A DNA stretch of 64,000 nt, taken from the NCBI RefSeq assembly GCF_000948985.2, contig NZ_CP059733.1:6014001-6078000 (forward strand). The letters are read 5' to 3'. The stretch is from Thalassomonas viridans. Its GTDB lineage: Bacteria > Pseudomonadota > Gammaproteobacteria > Enterobacterales > Alteromonadaceae. This document shows positions 26,997 through 34,630 of the stretch, piece after piece. The notes beneath the pieces are model-generated. The model was given only the letters and a program-made list of their open reading frames with translations. It searched no databases and was not told where the DNA came from. The position numbers and the translations under genes are program-made. Each line of letters opens with the position of its first letter. Positions within the stretch are counted from its first letter, which is position 1.

Positions 26997-28745
26997 CCGA
27001 TGTCCCGCACCTCTTTTAGGAATAAATTTGCCTGTAAACGCAACCTAAACAGTCAATAATGGTTTGCTGCCGCGCTTTCCAATTGACCACCATAGGGGGT
27101 TGCCCCTCTAAATAAAGCAGCGTTACGCCTTGGAAGCATTGGAATACCCAACGCGCCGTTGGCTTTTGACTCGGTCGCTTCTTTTGGTCGAGAAAGTGTC
27201 GGTTTTGCGCTTTGAGTTGTTTACGGATTTGATGCTCTAACGCAGCATAAACCATCAGGCAAGTGGTCATAACCATGAGCAGCGACTCTATGCGCTCAGG
27301 CTGTTTCAGATAAATAGCACTTGTAAAAAAGTCCGGACTCTTTAAAAACCTGAATCCTTTCTCCACCGCCTGTTGCGATTTATAGGTACTCAGCGCCTTA
27401 TCCATGGTCAGGTTTTCTGACAGGTCATTGGTGGCAATGATAAACAGGCCCAGTTGCTTGAGCGCATCTTCCCGCTTGGCTAGTGGTGTAAACAGGTTGC
27501 CCGTGATTTGATAATGAACACTTTGTGGTTGTTGCCCAACCGCCGGACGACCTTTGCTTCCATAAACAGGCACGCTGTTAACTGCAGCGATAACATCCAG
27601 ATAAACTTGCTTTTGACGCCAGTGTTCAATGGCTTTTTGTGCATCTTGTTCGCAGGCAAATTCCTGCTGACACAATTTTTTAAACGTTTTCCGCTCAGCA
27701 TCGGCTTTTTTCAGTATGCGTTTATCTAGATTATGGCGCTCGCGCTTGCGGGCTTGCTCGCTTCGAATGAGTAACCATCGCTGTGCTACACCGCCATAAT
27801 CTGACTCGGCCCACACGCCTTCATAGCCGTCGCAGATTGGCTTAAAATCTAACATCGGCGTTTGTGCTGTAAGGGTTTTGGCTTCTTTTAGGGTTTGCGG
27901 AACACGGGTTATAAATAACTGAGCCAGCTCACCTAGGTGGGCGATGGTGTCCTTAACATACAGGGCGGCATCGGCGACCAGATAACGGCTGGCCTGAGCC
28001 GCTTTCAAACTCTGGATATGGGATTTAACAATCTTTTTAAACCCTTCCATATCATTGCTGTTGCCGCTGGCCAGTTTCATATAAACCGGAATACCGGACT
28101 GATTTTCACAAATCAGGTTCAGTATCACCTGATTAAGCTCGGGCCTGTGGTCACGGGAATAGCCTTTGGTTATTTGAATAGGGTTAAAGTCCGCCTCTGA
28201 CAGCTTCTCTTGCCCGTCATAATGGAAGCTGGTGGAATCAAGATGCACCGAGTCACAAGGTAGTCCCAAATGCTTAATCACGGCTTCCCCGATTTTTTGA
28301 TAAAGCGGGGAAACCCCTTCGTCATAAAGGGCGTCAAGGCAACGCCCTAATGCATCATCATTTAGCTGCTCCGGGGTAATACCTGGGCCGATAAGCTTAT
28401 CAAGCGGTTTATCTTCAAAGTATTCACTGTACATATGCAGGGTGCGGCCAGTAAACCCCAGGCCATTGAGGAGCATGGCAACAAAGAGTTGGCCAAAACT
28501 GACATCGCGATTCGTAGCCCCCAATTTGTCGTCAATAATATTGGCTAATTCGATTTCCTTGCAGAAACCGGCAACAAGGCCAAGATGCTCAAGTGTTTTT
28601 GTATAGGGGAAAGCCATGATTTTTCTCTTTCAAAAAAGAGTAATAGATCAAGATAGGGGATCGGCGTCAAGGAAATTTTAAAAAAAAGCTGTTTTCGTGC
28701 GTTTTTTAAGCAAAGCAAATAAAAAAATCAACTGCGGAACAACAG
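26997..28745 (-). mobile_element. IS1634-family-like insertion sequence, 1749 bp
   Basis: One transposase gene nearly fills the element. The ends form imperfect inverted repeats, 14 of 21 positions matching: CCGATGTCCCGCA... (26997-) and, on the other strand, CTGTTGTTCCGCA... (from 28745). Identical 6-bp sequences TTATAT lie immediately outside both ends, and removing the element with one TTATAT copy restores the chemoreceptor reading frame, which fixes the boundaries. Confidence 0.92.
27016..28617 (-). CDS. IS1634-like transposase (DDE type)
   Basis: A 533-residue transposase of the IS4/IS1634 supergroup. The N-terminal part (MAFPYTKTLEHLGLVAGFCK...) resembles the DUF4277 domain found in IS1634 members. 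Catalytic-core landmarks include HLDSTSFHYDG, YLVADAALYV and the final E-box in YKSQQAVEKGFRFLK. Full-length with no internal stop, so the element may still be active. The stop codon lies within the left terminal repeat. A GAAAGAG precedes the ATG. Confidence 0.9.
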   Translation of the reverse strand: MAFPYTKTLEHLGLVAGFCKEIELANIIDDKLGATNRDVSFGQLFVAMLLNGLGFTGRTLHMYSEYFEDKPLDKLIGPGITPEQLNDDALGRCLDALYDEGVSPLYQKIGEAVIKHLGLPCDSVHLDSTSFHYDGQEKLSEADFNPIQITKGYSRDHRPELNQVILNLICENQSGIPVYMKLASGNSNDMEGFKKIVKSHIQSLKAAQASRYLVADAALYVKDTIAHLGELAQLFITRVPQTLKEAKTLTAQTPMLDFKPICDGYEGVWAESDYGGVAQRWLLIRSEQARKRERHNLDKRILKKADAERKTFKKLCQQEFACEQDAQKAIEHWRQKQVYLDVIAAVNSVPVYGSKGRPAVGQQPQSVHYQITGNLFTPLAKREDALKQLGLFIIATNDLSENLTMDKALSTYKSQQAVEKGFRFLKSPDFFTSAIYLKQPERIESLLMVMTTCLMVYAALEHQIRKQLKAQNRHFLDQKKRPSQKPTARWVFQCFQGVTLLYLEGQPPMVVNWKARQQTIIDCLGCVYRQIYS

Positions 28746-28751
28746 TTATAT
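28746..28751. repeat. Right target-site duplication (TTATAT) of the IS element
   Basis: Second copy of the hexamer found at 26991-26996. Confidence 0.85.
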
Positions 28752-28794
28752 TGCCCAGTAAATGACTAAGCCTTGATACTTGCGTTTTAAGCAT
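28746..28794 (-). pseudogene. Detached 5' end of the disrupted chemoreceptor gene
   Basis: An ATG at 28794 with AGGGAGA at the right distance opens a frame coding MLKTQVSRLSHLLGNI; after removing the IS it continues in frame into [14 protein letters not shown] and the chemoreceptor body, completing the expected N-terminal cytoplasmic stub and first membrane span. Confidence 0.88.
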
Positions 28795-29184
28795 TGATCT
28801 CTCCCTGATCTATTGTCCATGACATTACAACGAAAGCACCTTAACGGCACATATGACGTCTCTACAAGCTAACCAATCGATATGAAAAATGCAGTTAAAG
28901 ATTAAGTTAATTACCCGGGGTAATTGATTCATAACCTCATTATTGACTGCTACATGGTAAAAGTATGAGCTAAGCGCCTAACCCCGAGGATTTGACAAGC
29001 GGCAAGTGAAATTTTCGCCAAAATAACCGAATAGTCGTCTAAGTCCGGTACTCAGAACAGTCACATAAGTAATTTAGTTATAGTCCAGTATTTGTACTGT
29101 TCAACCCTGACAGGACATTTTTCTGAACAAATAGCTATACATACCTTAAGTTCATCAAGATATTCCCGGTATTTTTACAAAGCC
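28795..29184. other. Intergenic region upstream of the disrupted chemoreceptor gene
   Basis: About 390 bp without a supported gene. It should contain the chemoreceptor promoter on the minus strand. The main feature seen is the palindrome at 28909-28925. No convincing -35/-10 pair or RNA gene was identified. Confidence 0.5.
28909..28925. promoter_or_regulatory. 17-bp palindrome, candidate operator
   Basis: AATTACCC-G-GGGTAATT, perfect 8-bp arms, about 115 bp upstream of the original chemoreceptor start. No known binding protein is suggested. Confidence 0.35.
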
Positions 29185-29217
29185 ATAAAAAACAAAAAGC
29201 CCTGCAATTAGCAGGGC
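29185..29217 (-). terminator. Terminator of ssb
   Basis: GCCCTGC/GCAGGGC stem (29199-29205, 29211-29217) followed on the minus strand by TTTTTGTTTTTT. Confidence 0.9.
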
Positions 29218-29253
29218 ATTAATGTATTTTTTACATTTTATCTAATGTAAATC

Positions 29254-29955
29254 CTAGAAAGGAATATCGTCATCAAAATCGATTGAAGGCTCTTGCGGGT
29301 TTACCTTAGCGCCTTGCTGCTGGTTCTGCTGACCAAAACCACCTTGCTGCTGGCCACCAGAGAAACCGCCTTGTTGCTGTGGCGCCTGCTGTGAGAAACC
29401 GCCCTGCTGAGGAGCTTGCTGCTGAGAGAAGCCACCTTGTTGTGGAGCCGCTTGCTGCTGGCCGCCAGAGAAACCGCCTTGCTGCTGCGGAGCCGCTTGT
29501 TGCTGACCACCAGAGAAGCCGCCTTGCTGTTGACCACCGAAGCCGCCTTGTTGTTGACCACCTGAGAAACCGCCTTGCTGCTGGCCCTGGAAGCCACCTT
29601 GTCCGCCGCCGCGGCTGTCTAGCATTTGCATGGTGCCGTTAAAGCCCTGAACCACGATCTCAGTAGTGTACTGGTCCTGACCTTGCTGGTTCTGCCATTT
29701 ACGGGTTTGCAGTGAACCTTCGATATAAACTTTTGAACCTTTTTTCAGGTACTCACCGGCAATTTCCGCCAGCTTACCGAAAAGCACAACACGGTGCCAT
29801 TCGGTTTTTTCTTTTTGCTCACCGGTTTGCTTATCTTTCCAGGTATCTGACGTTGCAATAGTTAAGTTTGCAACCCCGCCACCATTAGGCATAAACCTTA
29901 CTTCAGGGTCTTTACCCAAATTACCTACAATGATTACTTTGTTAACACCGGCCAT
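29254..29955 (-). CDS. ssb: Single-stranded DNA-binding protein with long Q/G-rich linker
   Basis: A 233-residue SSB. The N-terminal OB fold (about 1-110, [36 protein letters not shown]) binds ssDNA as a tetramer. The C-terminal acidic tip DFDDDIPF, which recruits repair and replication partners, is intact. Between them is a ~110-residue low-complexity linker made of imperfect repeats such as [11 protein letters not shown] and QQQAAPQQ, much longer than in E. coli SSB (178 residues). The repeat-rich DNA (about 29320-29610) could vary in length by slippage. Upstream is unusual: the gene behind it is an Imm11-like orphan and no uvrA is adjacent on this side. Confidence 0.97.
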   Translation of the reverse strand: MAGVNKVIIVGNLGKDPEVRFMPNGGGVANLTIATSDTWKDKQTGEQKEKTEWHRVVLFGKLAEIAGEYLKKGSKVYIEGSLQTRKWQNQQGQDQYTTEIVVQGFNGTMQMLDSRGGGQGGFQGQQQGGFSGGQQQGGFGGQQQGGFSGGQQQAAPQQQGGFSGGQQQAAPQQGGFSQQQAPQQGGFSQQAPQQQGGFSGGQQQGGFGQQNQQQGAKVNPQEPSIDFDDDIPF

Positions 29956-30274
29956 GAAAAAATCCCATAGTTATGCAGTAAAGCCCTGGCTTACTGACTT
30001 AGTCTCTAACTGAGACACAGCGCCTTTGGCCCTGTATCTTGTTTGACAAATTAAAATTTAGAAAATTGGAGAATATTCTATCATTGTGATCGAAAGATCC
30101 CTAGAAAAGGATCTCACTTTTCTCGGAGTTTTTTTCAAGACTCTGGATTATAAAAATAAAACCTTATCTTTACGCCAGGCAGATACAAAATAAAAAGAAT
30201 AGTGAAAATCAGCCAACTTAAAGGCAAATACAACTCCAAGTTAAAACAATGACAACCCTAACCTTAATTTTTTA
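29956..30274. other. Intergenic region upstream of ssb
   Basis: About 320 bp without a gene. AGATCC/GGATCT arms (around 30104-30124) form a weak hairpin. No clear LexA box (CTG-N10-CAG) was seen for ssb. Confidence 0.45.
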
Positions 30275-30856
30275 CTACACAGCATCAACTTCTGAAAAAA
30301 CCAACCCGGTCAAATGATGCTTTTGCGCGATATCGTAAAGACTCCCCTTACCGTCGGTTGTAAAAGTAAAAAGGCCGGCGCGGTTTACTCGAAAAAGTCC
30401 CGGACGTTCTATAGCTTGCTTATTAAGCACCAGACGATTAAAACGCCTCACCCTACTAACCTTACCGTTACGCATATTCCACTGAGTCTGACTTTCATCA
30501 ATAGCGTCTTCAACACCTAATATATTTAATGCAAACCAAGTTTCACCATTCAAGTTGAGGGGTAAGAACTCACAGGCATTTTTTAAGCCTTCACCCAAAA
30601 GTTCTGCTGTGTGAGCAGAAACACAAAGTGTTGATGAGCCCAATCCTGCAATATCAGGTTTTTTGAGGGCAGCATCTTCGGGAGTCATTAACCACTCAAC
30701 CCCTAAGGTACGCCAACGCTCTCCCTTTTCTTTACCATCAAATAAAAGAAGCTCATCTTCAGTTAATTGCAACGACTGCTCAAATACCGTTTCTTGTAGT
30801 AATAAATACTTATCAGGATCAACGCTAACTGTATAAATTTTATTGAATTTAGCCAT
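30275..30856 (-). CDS. Imm11 (DUF1629)-like protein, possible orphan immunity protein
   Basis: A 193-residue soluble protein. The middle and end (LGSSTLCVSAHTAELLGEGL, EFLPLNLNGETWFALNIL, DAIDESQTQW, LFRVNRAGLFTF, HHLTGLVFSEV) follow the layout of the Imm11/DUF1629 family: a strand-rich start, an eflPl-type core, 'alNilgvedaiD', and a terminal gltGl.F.e. Members often neutralise polymorphic toxins, but no toxin gene lies next to it here, so it may be an orphan or have another role. The ribosome-binding site is weak (ACGGAT just before the ATG). Assignment is by recalled pattern. Confidence 0.6.
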   Translation of the reverse strand: MAKFNKIYTVSVDPDKYLLLQETVFEQSLQLTEDELLLFDGKEKGERWRTLGVEWLMTPEDAALKKPDIAGLGSSTLCVSAHTAELLGEGLKNACEFLPLNLNGETWFALNILGVEDAIDESQTQWNMRNGKVSRVRRFNRLVLNKQAIERPGLFRVNRAGLFTFTTDGKGSLYDIAQKHHLTGLVFSEVDAV

Positions 30857-30910
30857 ATCCGTGACTTAAGGCTTATAAAGTAAATTAACTTTCAAAATGA
30901 TAGCTCACCT

Positions 30911-30936
30911 TTAATCCGGACAAACATCCGGATTAA
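30911..30936. terminator. Terminator-like hairpin after the thioesterase gene
   Basis: Perfect 9-bp stem TTAATCCGG/CCGGATTAA, loop 8 nt. On the minus strand it is preceded, not followed, by a T-run, so its strength there is doubtful. Confidence 0.5.
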
Positions 30937-30966
30937 AAAACGCTATGCTCCCATCAAGGGTGGATA

Positions 30967-31362
30967 TTAGCCGGCGAGTAAATGCAGTTTCATTTCTTCT
31001 TTAATGACTTCCGGAATAGGCATAGAAGCCTGCTCCTGATAACAGAAATGCACCATGACCGCAGTGCCGCTGGCACACTTTTCTCCTTCCTGCCACAGCT
31101 CCTGATAGACATCGAAGGAAGCGCCGCCGATACGACCGATATAGGTTCTGACCTCGATATCTTTACCGTAAAACAACTGGCCGTGGTAGGTGACATCGAT
31201 CTTTGCCAGGATCAACTGCCAGTTGCCGGTGTCCAGCTCCGGCATAAACATGCGGAAAACGGGATCCCTGGCGCCTTCAAACCACACGGGCACCATAGTA
31301 TTGTTGATATGCCCTAAGGCGTCGGTATCGCTGAATCTCGGGGTGATGTTTTCACTGAACAA
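30967..31362 (-). CDS. 4HBT-type acyl-CoA thioesterase
   Basis: A 131-residue hotdog-fold protein of the 4-hydroxybenzoyl-CoA thioesterase/YbgC type. The signature FSDTDALGHINN (residues 10-21) contains the catalytic Asp and the conserved HxN. It should hydrolyse an acyl-CoA thioester in the cytoplasm; the substrate cannot be told from sequence. It appears to be a single-gene unit. Confidence 0.85.
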   Translation of the reverse strand: MFSENITPRFSDTDALGHINNTMVPVWFEGARDPVFRMFMPELDTGNWQLILAKIDVTYHGQLFYGKDIEVRTYIGRIGGASFDVYQELWQEGEKCASGTAVMVHFCYQEQASMPIPEVIKEEMKLHLLAG

Positions 31363-31524
31363 CTTGCTATCCTTTCGTTCTCTGTAGTTGGCATGGCTGT
31401 TAAGGCAATCTTACACTTAGCGGCCGGGCAACCAAACTTTTGTCTTAAAATTTCTGCAATAAAAGCGGTGAATTATAGTATGCTGGAGGAAAAATAATAA
31501 CGAATAACAACTAAAAGCAAGCCC

Positions 31525-32226
31525 ATGACTGACTTTATAGAAATATACCCGGACGCCCTACCCAGGAAATTTTGCCAGGACTTTGTCCGCCAGTTTGAAA
31601 AAAGCCCGCATAAAAACCCGGGACGCACCGGCGGCGGGGTCGATACCAGTAAAAAAATCAGCCAGGATATCTACCTGAACCAGCATCCGGAGTTCCAGCA
31701 GGCGATGCAAACCATCACCCAAGCCTGCACCCAGCGAGTCAGCGAATATATGGCCAAATACTTTTTCAGTATGATCAGCGGCATTTCCCTGACGGTGGCC
31801 CACCCGGAGACCAAAGAGCCGGTAGTGCTGACCGCAGAAAACTTCGAGGAAATCGGCAAGCCCAACATCATCAACCTGATGCAGTATTTATTTCGCCTGG
31901 CCCCCATCAATGCCCAAAAATACGACAAGGGCCGCGGCAATTACGGCTACTGGCATTCGGAAATCTACCCCCAGCCGGGACACAACGATGCCCTGCACCG
32001 GATTTTATTATTCCTGATTTACCTGAACGACGTCGAAGAAGGCGGTGAAACCGACTTTTACTACCAGGACAAAAGCGTCAAACCCAAGGCCGGCACTATG
32101 GTGATCGCCCCCTGCGGCTTCACCCATACCCACAGGGGCAATATCCCGGTATCCAGCGACAAATACGTACTGACCTCCTGGGTATTGTTTAACCCGGCGG
32201 AAAGAATCTACACCCCGCAGCGATAA
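31525..32226 (+). CDS. 2-oxoglutarate/Fe(II)-dependent oxygenase
   Basis: A 233-residue prolyl-4-hydroxylase-like oxygenase. The jelly-roll metal site is visible: His in YWHSEIYP (with the acidic residue two positions later), the second His in CGFTHTHRGN, and a basic residue for 2-oxoglutarate in SSDKYVLTSW; GGETDFYY is the strand between. It probably hydroxylates a protein or small molecule. The next gene, an exported amidohydrolase, starts 10 bp downstream, so they form an operon. Confidence 0.83.
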   Translation: MTDFIEIYPDALPRKFCQDFVRQFEKSPHKNPGRTGGGVDTSKKISQDIYLNQHPEFQQAMQTITQACTQRVSEYMAKYFFSMISGISLTVAHPETKEPVVLTAENFEEIGKPNIINLMQYLFRLAPINAQKYDKGRGNYGYWHSEIYPQPGHNDALHRILLFLIYLNDVEEGGETDFYYQDKSVKPKAGTMVIAPCGFTHTHRGNIPVSSDKYVLTSWVLFNPAERIYTPQR

Positions 32227-32236
32227 CAGGACAGCA

Positions 32237-33826
32237 ATGAAATCAGTTAGTTTATTCGCCGGTTTAAAAACCGGCCTGGCTTGCACTTTAACCGCAGTTT
32301 TCTTGTCGGTAAGCAGCAGCTCTGCCCTTGCCGCCCCAGGGGCGAAGGCGCCTGAACGCACCACAGGGGAAGGCCCCTATAAGCGCTTGATCCTGCGAGG
32401 AGGTACCATAGTCAACGGCGAAGGGGCCCCAGCCCGCGGCCCTATGGACATAGTGATCGAAAATGACCGCATCGTCAGTATCGTCAATGTCGGCAACCCG
32501 GGTGTTCCCATCAAGGCCAAGCGCCCGGTAGCGGGTGAAAACGATAAAGAAATCGATATCAGCGGCCAGTATGTCTTACCCGGCTTTATCGATATGCACG
32601 GCCATATCGGCGGCAGCGCCGATAATATTCCCGCCGAATATGTGTTTAAACTCTGGCTTGCCCACGGCATCACTACAGTACGTGAACCCGGTAGCTTTAA
32701 CGGCCTGGGCTGGGTCATGGACCATGTTGAGCGCAGCGAAAACAATACCATAGCCGCGCCGAGAATCGTTCCCTATGTCGGTTTCGGCATGGAACAGGAA
32801 GACGAGATCACCAGCCCGGAACAGGCGAAAAGCTGGGTTAAGGCCATTGCCAAAAAAGGCGCCAAAGGCATCAAGTTTTTCGGCGCACCGCCAAAAATCA
32901 TGGCGGCGGCCCTGAGTGAGGCGAAGAAACAGCAGCTGGGCACTATGATGCACCATGCCCAGCTGGAAGTAACCAGCATGAACGCCCTGGATTCCGCCCG
33001 CCTGGGACTGACCACCATGGAACACTGGTACGGTTTGCCCGAGGCGCTGTTTGAACACCAGATCATCCAGGACTACAGCCCGGAATATAATTACAACAAC
33101 GAACAGCACAGGTTTGGCGAAGCGGGCCGGTTATGGCAACAGGCCGCCAAACCCGGCAGCAAAAGATGGAATAAGGTGCGGGATGAGCTGATCTCCCTGG
33201 ATTTCACCATCAACCCCACCATGACCATTTACGAAGCCAGCCGCGACCTGATGCGGGAAATGAATGCCGACTGGCATCAGGAGTACACCCTGCCGACCCT
33301 GTGGCAATTTTTCCAGCCCAGCCGTTACGCCCACGGCTCCTACTGGTTTGACTGGACCACAGACGATGAAATTGCCTGGAAAGATAACTTCCGCCGCTGG
33401 ATGACTTTCCTTAACGATTATAAAAACCACGGCGGCCGGGTAACCACAGGCTCGGATGCCGGTTATATCTTTAAAATCTATGGCTTTGGTTATGTCCGTG
33501 AGCTGGAACTGCTCAGGGAAGCGGGCTTCAACGCCCTGGAAGTGATCCGCTCCGCCACCTTCAACGGCGCCGAAGCTCTGGGTATGGCGGATGATATCGG
33601 CTCTATCCGGGTGGGGAAAAAGGCCGATCTGGTGATAGTACCCGACAACCCGCTGCGTAACTTTAAAACCTTGTACGGCACCGGACATTTCAGGTTAAAC
33701 GACAAGAACCAGCCGATACGCACAGGCGGGGTTAATTATACCGTCAAAGACGGTATTGTTTATGACGCCAAGGCACTGCTTAAGGATGTCAGGGAGATAG
33801 TATCAGCAGCCAAAAAAGCAGAGTAA
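32237..33826 (+). CDS. Exported amidohydrolase (imidazolonepropionase-like)
   Basis: A 529-residue metal-dependent hydrolase of the amidohydrolase superfamily with a signal peptide (residues 1 to about 32, ending SSALA-APG), hence periplasmic or secreted. Metal ligands: His121 and His123 in DMHGHIGG; a lysine in KGIKFFGA that may be carboxylated; histidines in MMHHAQ and MEHWYG; the catalytic Asp in TTGSDAGY. The last part (GSIRVGKKADLVIV) is the usual beta-sandwich end. Substrate unknown; related exported enzymes are often cyclic dipeptidases or lactonases. The downstream hairpins at 33843-33900 should terminate it. Confidence 0.88.
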   Translation: MKSVSLFAGLKTGLACTLTAVFLSVSSSSALAAPGAKAPERTTGEGPYKRLILRGGTIVNGEGAPARGPMDIVIENDRIVSIVNVGNPGVPIKAKRPVAGENDKEIDISGQYVLPGFIDMHGHIGGSADNIPAEYVFKLWLAHGITTVREPGSFNGLGWVMDHVERSENNTIAAPRIVPYVGFGMEQEDEITSPEQAKSWVKAIAKKGAKGIKFFGAPPKIMAAALSEAKKQQLGTMMHHAQLEVTSMNALDSARLGLTTMEHWYGLPEALFEHQIIQDYSPEYNYNNEQHRFGEAGRLWQQAAKPGSKRWNKVRDELISLDFTINPTMTIYEASRDLMREMNADWHQEYTLPTLWQFFQPSRYAHGSYWFDWTTDDEIAWKDNFRRWMTFLNDYKNHGGRVTTGSDAGYIFKIYGFGYVRELELLREAGFNALEVIRSATFNGAEALGMADDIGSIRVGKKADLVIVPDNPLRNFKTLYGTGHFRLNDKNQPIRTGGVNYTVKDGIVYDAKALLKDVREIVSAAKKAE

Positions 33827-33842
33827 GCAATAGCTAACAACC

Positions 33843-33910
33843 AAGCCGGACAGTACATATTGTCTGGCTTATTAGCCGGACAGTACATATTGTCTGGCTT
33901 ATTAGCCGGA
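33843..33910 (+). repeat. Tandemly duplicated terminator-like hairpin (30-bp unit)
   Basis: Two identical units (33843-33870 and 33871-33900) of a hairpin with arms AAGCC.GACA and TGTC.GGCTT, and a truncated third copy (ATTAGCCGGA) at 33901-33910. Period 30 bp. Located 17 bp after the amidohydrolase stop, so it acts as, or evolved from, its terminator. Confidence 0.9.
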
Positions 33911-33969
33911 TAGTGATCACGGCTTCATGACCAATTGGCTGTCAAACACCGGCTGATATCTTATACCGG

Positions 33970-34590
33970 TTATAAATTTTGAATGGCTTTGGAAATATTA
34001 GCTCGCGCCGACGCTTCCAGCTGTTGGTAAAAGTGCTCATGAGAATAGATGCTTTCACGCTCAAGAAAGCGGCTTAAGATCGCTTTACGTTTTTTCTTGT
34101 AGATAAAATCAGGGACGAGTTTATATTCCTTTCTTACCCCTGATTCAAATAGCGCATAGGTTTGCGGCGAACTTCCCAGGATGGACAAATCAATATCCAC
34201 CATCAGCTTTTCATCATTGTCTGAGGGGGCGGCGTCATGAACCGTCGCCATAATAAGGGCATGTACCCGCTCGGAAAATGCTTGGCTAGCGCCGTTTTCA
34301 GCTAAAAATTTCACCGCCCAATCGGCGCTATCCAGTTCATTGGTTGCAGAAAACACTTTATATACAGCGTCATGAAACCATAAGGCAATTGCTATGGCGT
34401 GATAATCAGCCGCTAAATGCCTGCTTTGCTGCAAGTGCCCGAGCACAGCCTGGATATGACTGACATTATGGTAATGCCTATGCTTTTCGCTATAGCTGGC
34501 CAGCAGCGCCTGGTAGGTCTCCATATTGGCAGCAAAACCTATGCTTGCCATCAGCTCTGTCCACCCCGACTCATTCATCGCTTTCTCCAT
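33970..34590 (-). CDS. HD-domain predicted metal-dependent phosphohydrolase (COG4339-like)
   Basis: A 206-residue cytoplasmic protein. HYHNVSHI, the HD pair in WFHDAVY, and VDIDLSILG, spaced as in the predicted HD phosphohydrolases of COG4339, suggest a metal-dependent phosphoesterase. There are no membrane spans. It starts 41 bp downstream of the pssA stop on the same strand, so the two may be co-transcribed. Substrate unknown. Confidence 0.8.
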   Translation of the reverse strand: MEKAMNESGWTELMASIGFAANMETYQALLASYSEKHRHYHNVSHIQAVLGHLQQSRHLAADYHAIAIALWFHDAVYKVFSATNELDSADWAVKFLAENGASQAFSERVHALIMATVHDAAPSDNDEKLMVDIDLSILGSSPQTYALFESGVRKEYKLVPDFIYKKKRKAILSRFLERESIYSHEHFYQQLEASARANISKAIQNL

Positions 34591-34630
34591 ACCGCTAGCA
34601 GCTCAGACACAGCCCCCAAAGACAATTGCG

